Origin: an uncultured Methanobrevibacter sp.
Lineage (GTDB): Archaea > Methanobacteriota > Methanobacteria > Methanobacteriales > Methanobacteriaceae
Direction of reading: 5' to 3'
Length of the DNA: 13,271 nucleotides
Assembly: GCA_905235495.1 (NCBI GenBank)
Contig: CAJOMK010000053.1
Coordinates: 1-13,271 of the forward strand
Notes under the pieces: generated by a model
What the model was told of the DNA's origin: nothing
The model's database searches: none
The model's input: the letters and a program-made list of their open reading frames with translations, nothing else
Shown here: positions 6,386 through 11,884 of the stretch, piece after piece
Position numbering within the stretch: the first letter of the stretch is position 1
Layout: each line of letters starts with the position of its first letter
Translations under genes and position numbers: made by a program

Positions 6386-6784
6386 ATGAAAGTTGTTCAT
6401 AAAAGCGGTAAGCGTAAAACAGCTATTGCAAGAGGTACTGTAAGAGAAGGTACTGGTAAAGTAAGAATCAATAAAGTTCCTTTAGAACTTTATTCTCCAG
6501 AACTTGCACGTTTAAAATTAACCGAACCATTAGAATTAGCTGGAGATGTTGCTAACCAAGTAGACATTTCCATCAGAGTTAATGGTGGGGGAGTTATGGG
6601 CCAAGCTGAAGCTGCACGTATGGTAATTGCAAAAGGTTTAGTACAATGGACTCAAGACATGGACTTAAAAGAGATTTACACTCAATATGACAGAACCATG
6701 TTAGTAGGGGATCCAAGACGTTCTGAATCTAAGAAATACGGTGGTCCTGGGGCTAGAGCTCGTAAACAAAAAAGTTACAGATAA
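6386..6784 (+). CDS. rps9: Small-subunit ribosomal protein uS9 (S9)
   Basis: The 132-residue protein is uS9 of the 30S head. It begins MKVVHKSGKRKTAIARGTVREG, has VNGGGVMGQAEAARMVIAKG in the core, and ends with DPRRSESKKYGGPGARARK..SYR, whose terminal arginine reaches the P-site tRNA in known ribosomes. Length is normal for archaea. The ATG at 6386 follows GGAG (6374-6377) by 8 nt. It is set off by 71 bp upstream and 217 bp downstream, so it may be transcribed partly on its own rather than only with rpl13. Confidence 0.96.
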   Translation: MKVVHKSGKRKTAIARGTVREGTGKVRINKVPLELYSPELARLKLTEPLELAGDVANQVDISIRVNGGGVMGQAEAARMVIAKGLVQWTQDMDLKEIYTQYDRTMLVGDPRRSESKKYGGPGARARKQKSYR

Positions 6785-6943
6785 TTTTTATACATTATAT
6801 ATTTAAAATAAATTTTACAATTCCTTTAAATTGGGCATCAAGTCTTTTTTGAAGTTTGTAAAATTTATTAAATTCTCTGTACGTATTTTCAATCTTTTTA
6901 ATTTTTCATTTGAGATTGGGAAAAGCTGTAAAATTCAATTGAT

Positions 6944-6970
6944 TATTTCATATTTTTTAATTATGAAATA
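6944..6970 (+). repeat. Inverted repeat next to the rpoN TATA element
   Basis: TATTTCATA (6944-6952) and TATGAAATA (6962-6970) form a perfect 9-bp inverted repeat with a 9-nt spacer. It ends four bases before TTTTATATAAA (6974-6984), the best TATA-like word ahead of rpoN. It could be an operator, a terminator hairpin of rps9, or chance in AT-rich DNA. Confidence 0.3.
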
Positions 6971-7001
6971 TTGTTTTATATAAAAAGGAAATGATGATTA
7001 T

Positions 7002-7172
7002 ATGATACCTATACGATGTATAAGTTGTGGAAAACCCGTTTCTGCATATTTTGATGAATATAACCGTAGATTAGCTGATGGTGAAGAATCAAAAGATATT
7101 TTGGATGATATGGGTATTACAAGATATTGTTGTAGAAGAATGTTAATTTCTCATGTTGAAACTTGGGAATAA
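7002..7172 (+). CDS. rpoN: RNA polymerase subunit Rpo10/RpoN
   Basis: This 56-residue protein is the small zinc-binding subunit Rpo10, counterpart of eukaryotic RPB10, which binds Rpo3 and helps assemble the polymerase core. It begins MIPIRCISCGKPVSAYF, giving CxxC (C6, C9), and carries the atypical zinc pair CC in RYCCRRMLISHVE (C43, C44). Length is normal. The start is the ATG at 7002; the ATG-ATG at 6991 runs into a stop. The ribosome binding site is weak (AAGGAAATGATGAT, 6985-6998). The TATA element at 6974-6984 would start transcription almost at the ATG, so the mRNA may be nearly leaderless, or the gene may be read through from rps9. Confidence 0.95.
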   Translation: MIPIRCISCGKPVSAYFDEYNRRLADGEESKDILDDMGITRYCCRRMLISHVETWE

Positions 7173-7182
7173 TCTTAAATCC

Positions 7183-7197
7183 TTTTTTTTATTTTTT
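7183..7197 (+). terminator. T-run terminator after rpoN
   Basis: T8 (7183-7190), one A, then T6 (7192-7197) start 11 nt after the rpoN stop. This matches the T-rich, hairpin-free signals at which archaeal polymerase terminates. Confidence 0.5.
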
Positions 7198-7294
7198 ATT
7201 TATAGGTTTTATTTTATTATTTTCAATCATGGGAATTAATTAGCTATTAATAGTATACACTATTGATTATTGTTTAATAATTAGGAGTTAAATA

Positions 7295-7513
7295 ATGGCT
7301 GCAAATAAAAACAATACAAAAAAATTAACAAGATTCGAAAAAGCTAGAGTCTTAGGTGCAAGGGCTATTCAACTTTCAATGGGTGCAAAACCAATGCCTC
7401 ATAAGGAAATTGAAAAATTATTAAAAAGTTCCAAATCTCTTGATCCTATTGATATAGCTACTAAAGAACTTGAATTAGGTATTTTACCTTTAAACGTTAG
7501 ACATAAAGAATAA
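7295..7513 (+). CDS. rpoK: RNA polymerase subunit Rpo6/RpoK
   Basis: The 72-residue protein is Rpo6, counterpart of bacterial omega and eukaryotic RPB6, which clamps the largest subunit during polymerase assembly. The diagnostic block is LTRFEKARVLGARAIQLSMG followed by AKPM (about residues 11-34). The tail has the family pattern IDIATKELELGILPLNVRH. Length is typical of archaea. The ATG at 7295 follows TAGGAGTT (7281-7288). A perfect 10-bp stem-loop spans its stop codon (7505-7527), and T-rich DNA follows. Gaps of 122 bp upstream and 578 bp downstream suggest a single-gene unit. Confidence 0.95.
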   Translation: MAANKNNTKKLTRFEKARVLGARAIQLSMGAKPMPHKEIEKLLKSSKSLDPIDIATKELELGILPLNVRHKE

Positions 7514-7527
7514 ATCTTTTATTCTTT
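7505..7527 (+). terminator. Perfect stem-loop spanning the rpoK stop codon
   Basis: AAAGAATAAA (7505-7514) pairs fully with TTTATTCTTT (7518-7527) over a 3-nt loop; the stop TAA (7511-7513) is inside the 5' arm. More T-runs follow at 7538-7543. Probably part of the rpoK 3' end. Confidence 0.45.
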
Positions 7528-7531
7528 TACC

Positions 7532-7630
7532 TTATTCTTTTTTAATTAAAAGAATTAGTTGCTAAACTTATAATTGGTGAAATTTTTTATTCTTTTTTAA
7601 TTAAAAGAATTAGTTGCTAAACTTATAATT
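7532..7630 (+). repeat. Tandem duplication, 55-bp period, 44-bp identical core
   Basis: The 44 bases at 7532-7575 recur without change at 7587-7630, a period of 55. Each copy contains ATTCTTTT and AAAAGAAT arms around TTAATT, an 8-bp stem-loop, followed by AGTTGCTAAACTTATAATT. The duplication lies just after the rpoK stop hairpin, so it doubles a hairpin plus T-run unit. Its perfect identity suggests a recent event. Confidence 0.75.
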
Positions 7631-8091
7631 AGTAAAATATTATTAAGATTATATTTATTTGGTCATTTAATTATGATTAAGTATTTAAATAATAAAAAAC
7701 TTAATATTATTATAAATAAATTAAAATTATTAAATTTATTTATTTCTTAAATTAAGAATATCATATGCAATCTATAAATCAACCTTCTAGTTTTTTTTTT
7801 TTTTATGATTTTATATCCATTATAGATTATGGTAAGACGAATTGAAGGATTCTTTTGAATCTCATTGGTAATTAAATATATTAGATTAGATATTTAATGA
7901 TTAGTGAATACTATGTTTAATTAATGTATAATCTTTAAATCTTTAGTTAATACTAGGTTTATAAATTAGTATTATGTTAAATAATTTTATCAGTTAATTG
8001 GTCTAACGAAATCTTTAAAAAACTAGTTTATTTTGCATTATCTTAATAATATCTGAATAAATTAAAGAATGGTTTGCTTTGAGGTGTTATT
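7631..8091. other. AT-rich spacer ahead of eno with T14 run and promoter words
   Basis: No coding region is seen. A run of fourteen T (7791-7804) could end a transcript coming from rpoK or from a small unannotated RNA. A short stem (GGATTC 7847-7852 with GAATCT 7857-7862, loop TTTT) follows. TATA-like TTTATAAA lies at 7958-7965 and TTTAAAAAA near 8012-8020; either may be the eno promoter, giving leaders of roughly 100 or 50 nt. Confidence 0.35.
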
Positions 8092-9339
8092 TTGGATAGC
8101 GTTATCGAAGATGTTTGCGTTAGAAAGATTTTAGATAGTAGAGGAAATCCTACTGTAGAAGTAGATATAATTACTTGGAACGGATTTGGAAGAGCTGCTG
8201 CACCAAGTGGTGCAAGTACAGGTTCTAGAGAAGTTGTTTCCTTCCCAGAAGGAGGAGTAAGTCAAGTAATCACTGAGGTTGAAGATTTAATTTCCTCTGA
8301 ACTTATTGGTATGGCTGCTGAGGACATTGAAGATATTGACGAAGTTCTAAAAGAAATTGATGGAACCGACAACTTATCTGCAATTGGCGGTAACACCATT
8401 GTAGCTGTTTCAATGGCTGCAGCTAAAGCAGCGGCAATGAGTTATAACTTACCGCTTTATAATTTCTTAGGCGGAAATTTCATTAATGAGATACCTTATC
8501 CATTAGGTAATATGATGAACGGTGGTGCACATGCAGGTCCTAATGCACCAGATATTCAAGAGTTCTTGGTTGTTCCTGTTGGAGCAGGAGACATAACAGA
8601 AGCGGTTTTTGCTAATGTTGAAGTCCATAAGAGACTAAGGGAACTCATATCTAAGAAGGACCCTAGCTTTACCTGTGGAAAAGGTGATGAAGGAGGATGG
8701 ATTCCAAACATCACCAATAATCAGGCTTTGGAGATTCAAGCTCAAGCTTGTGAAGAGGTTGGTGATGAACTTGGTTTTATAATCAAGCCTGGTTTGGATA
8801 TGGCTTCATCTGAATTCTGGAGTGAAGAAGAAGACAAGTATGTATATGGTCAAGATGGTCTTAAAAGAGATTCTGGAGACCAAGTTGACTATGTGAAAGA
8901 CTTGATTGATACTTATCATATGTTTTATGTTGAAGATCCTTTTTATGAAAGAGATTTTGAAGGATTTGCAGAGCTCACTTCAAAAATCGGCAATAAATGC
9001 CGCATTTGTGGGGATGACTTATTCGTAACCAACAGCGAATTGTTGGCTGAAGGAATCGAAATGAATGCTGCAAATGCAATCATCATCAAACCGAATCAGA
9101 TAGGTACTTTAACTGATACTTATGAAACAGTAAGATTAGCTAAGGAAAATGGTGTAATGCCTGTAGTTTCCCACAGATCTGGTGAGACCTGTGATGAGAC
9201 CATTGCGCACTTGGCAATTGCATTTGGTGCTCCTATGATAAAGACAGGTGCAATAGGTGGAGAAAGAATAGCTAAATTAAATGAACTCATTAGAATTGAG
9301 GATGAAATGTCCAATCCGAGAATGGCTAATTTATATTAG
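8092..9339 (+). CDS. eno: Enolase (phosphopyruvate hydratase)
   Basis: The 415-residue protein converts 2-phosphoglycerate to phosphoenolpyruvate in the cytoplasm; in methanogens this runs mainly in the gluconeogenic direction. Visible motifs are ILDSRGNPTVEVD (13-25) and APSGASTGSRE (37-47, the substrate-closing loop). GDEGG (198-202) holds the catalytic acid Glu, and the Mg ligands are D236 (GLDMASSEF), E281 (VEDPF) and D308 (GDD). The enolase signature IIKPNQIGTLTDT has catalytic K333, followed by SHRSGET (H361). All key residues are present and the length is normal. The start is a TTG at 8092, five nt after a strong GAGGTG (8081-8086). It lies between rpoK and ferredoxin with long gaps on both sides. 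Enolase near rpoK and rps2 is a familiar archaeal arrangement. Confidence 0.96.
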   Translation: MDSVIEDVCVRKILDSRGNPTVEVDIITWNGFGRAAAPSGASTGSREVVSFPEGGVSQVITEVEDLISSELIGMAAEDIEDIDEVLKEIDGTDNLSAIGGNTIVAVSMAAAKAAAMSYNLPLYNFLGGNFINEIPYPLGNMMNGGAHAGPNAPDIQEFLVVPVGAGDITEAVFANVEVHKRLRELISKKDPSFTCGKGDEGGWIPNITNNQALEIQAQACEEVGDELGFIIKPGLDMASSEFWSEEEDKYVYGQDGLKRDSGDQVDYVKDLIDTYHMFYVEDPFYERDFEGFAELTSKIGNKCRICGDDLFVTNSELLAEGIEMNAANAIIIKPNQIGTLTDTYETVRLAKENGVMPVVSHRSGETCDETIAHLAIAFGAPMIKTGAIGGERIAKLNELIRIEDEMSNPRMANLY

Positions 9340-9376
9340 AAATTCTATCTCAATTAAGTTCAAAAATCATGATTAC

Positions 9377-9400
9377 AGTAAATTTTGAGCGAAATTTACT
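9377..9400 (+). terminator. Stem-loop downstream of eno
   Basis: AGTAAATTT (9377-9385) pairs perfectly with AAATTTACT (9392-9400) across TGAGCG, 38 nt after the eno stop. No long T-run follows directly; a short T5 lies at 9440-9444. Likely a 3'-end hairpin of the eno message. Confidence 0.4.
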
Positions 9401-9525
9401 TTAATAAGTAGTTAAATTTATTAACTATTAAATTAAATCTTTTTAATAGTAAATGTTGAAATAAGATTTATTTAGGTAATTAATTAATAGGCTTTAATAA
9501 AATGGGATTTTAGTATTTATTCAAG

Positions 9526-9553
9526 TTTATTAATTAAATTATTAATTAATAAA
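9526..9553 (+). promoter_or_regulatory. Perfect 12-bp palindrome upstream of ferredoxin
   Basis: TTTATTAATTAA (9526-9537) and TTAATTAATAAA (9542-9553) are exact inverted copies around ATTA. The site ends 27 nt before the ferredoxin ATG, where a TATA box or early leader is expected, so it could be an operator. It is made only of A and T, which raises the odds of chance. Confidence 0.3.
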
Positions 9554-9580
9554 AAAAATTTAGAAGAAAATGGTGTAAAA

Positions 9581-9772
9581 ATGTCAACTGTTGTTATTGA
9601 TACAAGCAAATGTGAAAATGCAGACTGTGGTGAATGTGTAGATATGTGTCCTATGGAAATCTTTTCCTTAGACGGAGACAAAATCGTAACTGATCATGAA
9701 GATGAATGTACTTTATGTGAAGTATGTGTCGACATGTGTCCTAACGACTGCATTACTATCAAAGATGAATAA
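9581..9772 (+). CDS. 2[4Fe-4S] ferredoxin
   Basis: This 63-residue acidic protein is a small electron carrier. Two cluster motifs are visible. The first is C11, C16, C19 and C23-P, with a two-residue longer first gap (CxxxxCxxCxxxCP). The second is C43, C46, C49 and C53-P, plus an extra cysteine at C57. Each half has the usual pseudo-twofold pattern ending with short beta strands (EIFSLDGDKIV and DCITIKDE). The ATG at 9581 follows GGTG (9572-9575) by 5 nt. The partner enzyme cannot be told; methanogens use such ferredoxins with many oxidoreductases. It lies alone between eno and rps2 with a palindrome upstream and a strong hairpin with T-run downstream, so it is almost certainly a single-gene unit. 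The long first spacing is a mild oddity. Confidence 0.93.
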   Translation: MSTVVIDTSKCENADCGECVDMCPMEIFSLDGDKIVTDHEDECTLCEVCVDMCPNDCITIKDE

Positions 9773-9791
9773 ATTTGTTGATTTTCAAGAC

Positions 9792-9845
9792 AAGAATTCA
9801 ATAAGGTCCCAATGGGTTTTATTAGAATTCTTATCTTATTTTTTT
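9792..9845 (+). terminator. Strong bacterial-like hairpin and T7 after ferredoxin
   Basis: AAGAATTC (9792-9799) pairs with GAATTCTT (9825-9832). After one bulged A the stem continues AATAA with TTATT, two G-T pairs, and an apical CCC-AAT-GGG, in all about 18 pairs. T7 (9839-9845) follows. This is the clearest intrinsic-terminator shape in the window and starts 20 nt after the ferredoxin stop. Confidence 0.65.
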
Positions 9846-9954
9846 AATAATTTAATTAAAGAAATAAAGTCATTAAACATATTGTATGACTATTATTATG
9901 CTATTAACAATTTAATAAATAAAAAGAAAAATTTTTATATATTATGGTGATAAA

Positions 9955-10551
9955 GTGTCAGATTTATTAATCCCTTTAGAAAAGTATTTGGCTGCTGGGT
10001 TACACATTGGTACCCAACAAAAAACTAGTGACATGGAAAAATACATTTTCCGTGTAAGATCCGATGGTTTATATGTCTTAGATGTTCGTAAAACTGATGA
10101 AAGAATCAGAGCTGTTGCTAAATTTTTAGCAAAATACGACCCAGATGACATTTTAGTAGTAGCTACCCGTCAATACGGTCAAGCTCCTGTTAAAAAATTC
10201 GGTGAAATCATTGGTTGTAAAACCATTCCTGGTAGATTCATCCCAGGTACCTTAACCAACCCACAATACGCTAAATTCATTGAACCTAAAGTTATTGTTG
10301 TAACTGACCCAAGATCAGACTCTCAAGCAATTTTAGAATCCAAACAAAACGGTATTCCTGTAGTAGGTTTATGCGATTCTGAAAACTTACTTGCTAATGT
10401 AGATATTTGTGTTCCATCTAACAACAAAGGTAGAAAAGCTATTGCTTTAATCTACTGGTTACTTGCAAGACAAATCTTAAGAGAAAGAGGAATTCTTGGC
10501 GAAGACGAAGATTTAGACATTGAATCTTCTGACTTTGAACTTAAATTCTAA
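9955..10551 (+). CDS. rps2: Small-subunit ribosomal protein uS2 (S2)
   Basis: The 198-residue protein is archaeal uS2, a late-joining protein at the head-body junction of the 30S subunit. Diagnostic stretches are LLIPLEKYLAAGLHIGTQQK at the start, DGLYVLDVRKTDERIR, TRQYGQAPVKKF, then GRFIPGTLTNP and VVTDPRSDSQAI in the middle, and NNKGRKAIALIYWLLARQIL near the end, with an acidic tail. The start is a GTG at 9955 giving the family-typical N-terminus. GGTGAT (9946-9951) is only 3 nt away, a short spacing, but no in-frame ATG exists nearby. Bacterial S2 is longer; the length here fits archaea. Downstream is a GC-rich hairpin and a T-run. In relatives MEMO and mevalonate kinase genes usually follow; here MEMO does. 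Confidence 0.95.
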   Translation: MSDLLIPLEKYLAAGLHIGTQQKTSDMEKYIFRVRSDGLYVLDVRKTDERIRAVAKFLAKYDPDDILVVATRQYGQAPVKKFGEIIGCKTIPGRFIPGTLTNPQYAKFIEPKVIVVTDPRSDSQAILESKQNGIPVVGLCDSENLLANVDICVPSNNKGRKAIALIYWLLARQILRERGILGEDEDLDIESSDFELKF

Positions 10552-10564
10552 TGCCAGTTTTTTC

Positions 10565-10648
10565 CGCTCCTTCGGAGTGCAAAACATGGACTAAAATATT
10601 TTTCACTTGTTGGGAGGAATTTTCTTTAATTATTTTTATCTTTTTTTT
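10565..10648 (+). terminator. GC-rich hairpin and T8 run after rps2
   Basis: CGCTCC (10565-10570) pairs with GGAGTG (10574-10579, one G-T pair) over a 3-nt loop, 13 nt after the stop codon, and stands out as GC-rich in AT-rich DNA. A T-rich tract follows, including T8 at 10641-10648. Likely the rps2 3' end and terminator. Confidence 0.45.
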
Positions 10649-10814
10649 AACAGTTTTAATCTATTTTAATTAATCATCATCTATTTTTCAAATATTATTT
10701 TTATTTAGTTATTTAATATAAAACTTTTATATTATAGTAAATTAAATCTATATTTATTAAAAATATAATTAAAATAAAATTTATTTATATGAAAATTTAA
10801 AAATGGGTGAAAAT

Positions 10815-11666
10815 ATGATTAGAGAACCTGCAGTTGCTGGGGCATTTTATGAAAGTAATGTAAAACACTTAAGAGAATCAATTGAAGACTGTTTTAAACA
10901 TAGGTTAGGTCCTGGAGAAGTGCCAAAATTATCCAGAATCAACAAGGAAAAAAAAGTAAATGCAATTATGGTTCCACATGCAGGTTATGTCTATTCTGGC
11001 CCAACTGCAGCTCATGCCTATTCAAAATTAGTCCAAGATGGTTATCCAGAAACCTTTGTAATCATTTGTCCTAACCATACAGGATATGGAGCAGATGTTT
11101 CAGTATACAATGAAGGTTCTTGGATAGTTCCAAATGGAGTCTGTGATGTAGACAATGAACTTGCAGTTGAAATCATCAAAAACTCTAATTTTGCTAAAGT
11201 TGATTTCAATGCACACTTAAAGGAACATAGTTGTGAAGTTCAGCTCCCATTCCTAAAATATTTTGACAGCAACTTTAAGATAGTTCCAATCTGCATGATG
11301 GATCAATCAGTTGAAACTTCTAAAGATTTGGCAAATTCAATCTATGAATCTAGCCAAAACTTGGGAAGAAAAATCACTTTGATTGATAGTACTGATTTAT
11401 CTCATTTTAAGTCTCAGGAAAAGACCATTGGGTATGATAACCTTGTGTTTAATGAAGTGTTCAATGCAAATACTGAGGGACTATATCAGGTTGTCAAAAA
11501 AGAACAAATTAGTATATGTGGATACGGTCCAACTATGGCAAGTATGGAATTTTCCAAAAAAATAGGCCAAAAGAACTTTGAACTATTGCAGCATTCTACA
11601 AGTGGTGACATAACTTTGGATTATGCGTCTGTTGTAGGATATGGATCTGGAATATGGGTTGATTAA
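10815..11666 (+). CDS. MEMO1-family protein
   Basis: The 283-residue protein belongs to the MEMO1 family, structurally related to class III extradiol dioxygenases. Archaeal members are widespread and usually lie beside rps2 and mevalonate kinase, but their reaction is unsettled. Features are MIREPAVAGAFYE at the start, PHAGYVYSGPTAAHAY (H55), PNHTGYG (H88), EHSCEVQLPFL (H138), STDLSHF (D194, H197) and CGYGP (C235). The His-His-His-Cys set seen in human MEMO1 is therefore complete. No signal peptide or membrane segment is present. The start is the ATG at 10815, because the earlier in-frame ATG at 10803 overlaps the GGGTGA ribosome binding site (10805-10810). A 7-bp stem-loop spans the stop codon (11662-11679). 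The expected mevalonate kinase gene does not follow. Confidence 0.93.
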   Translation: MIREPAVAGAFYESNVKHLRESIEDCFKHRLGPGEVPKLSRINKEKKVNAIMVPHAGYVYSGPTAAHAYSKLVQDGYPETFVIICPNHTGYGADVSVYNEGSWIVPNGVCDVDNELAVEIIKNSNFAKVDFNAHLKEHSCEVQLPFLKYFDSNFKIVPICMMDQSVETSKDLANSIYESSQNLGRKITLIDSTDLSHFKSQEKTIGYDNLVFNEVFNANTEGLYQVVKKEQISICGYGPTMASMEFSKKIGQKNFELLQHSTSGDITLDYASVVGYGSGIWVD

Positions 11667-11732
11667 GCATTTGCTTGATTGAATATTCCTAACTTTATAA
11701 TTATTTTTTGTATTCTCTATCTTTTTTTTTTA
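11662..11732 (+). terminator. Stop-spanning stem-loop and T10 run after the MEMO gene
   Basis: ATTAAGC (11662-11668) pairs with GCTTGAT (11673-11679, one G-T pair) over ATTT; the stop TAA (11664-11666) is in the 5' arm. T10 follows at 11723-11732, and another T8 at 11779-11786. Probably the end of the MEMO transcript. Confidence 0.5.
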
Positions 11733-11850
11733 ATAATTTTTCTCATTCAATTATTTCTTTAAAAACCCTAATTTTATCTTTTTTTTATTTAAAAACGTAT
11801 GTATGCAAGCACTTACTTATGAAAAATCATGTATATGTCCAATAGAAAAC

Positions 11851-11858
11851 TATATATA
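11851..11858 (+). promoter_or_regulatory. TATA-like element before the adhesin remnant
   Basis: TATATATA after AGAAAAC looks like a TATA box but would start transcription only a few bases before the old ATG at 11885. GTATATG near 11831-11837 fits a leader of about 25 nt better. Either may be a relic. Confidence 0.25.
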
Positions 11859-11884
11859 CATATCAAAATTATGAGGATTTTTTA

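Noticed and set aside
9932..9941. TATA box (TTTTTATATA) for rps2
   Set aside because: Only about 15-20 nt before the GTG start; a transcript begun from it would lack the first codons of uS2. The real promoter is probably further upstream.
9696..9950. Plus-strand frame overlapping the end of ferredoxin
   Set aside because: Begins inside the ferredoxin gene in another frame and runs through the terminator hairpin into AT-rich spacer; low-complexity product.
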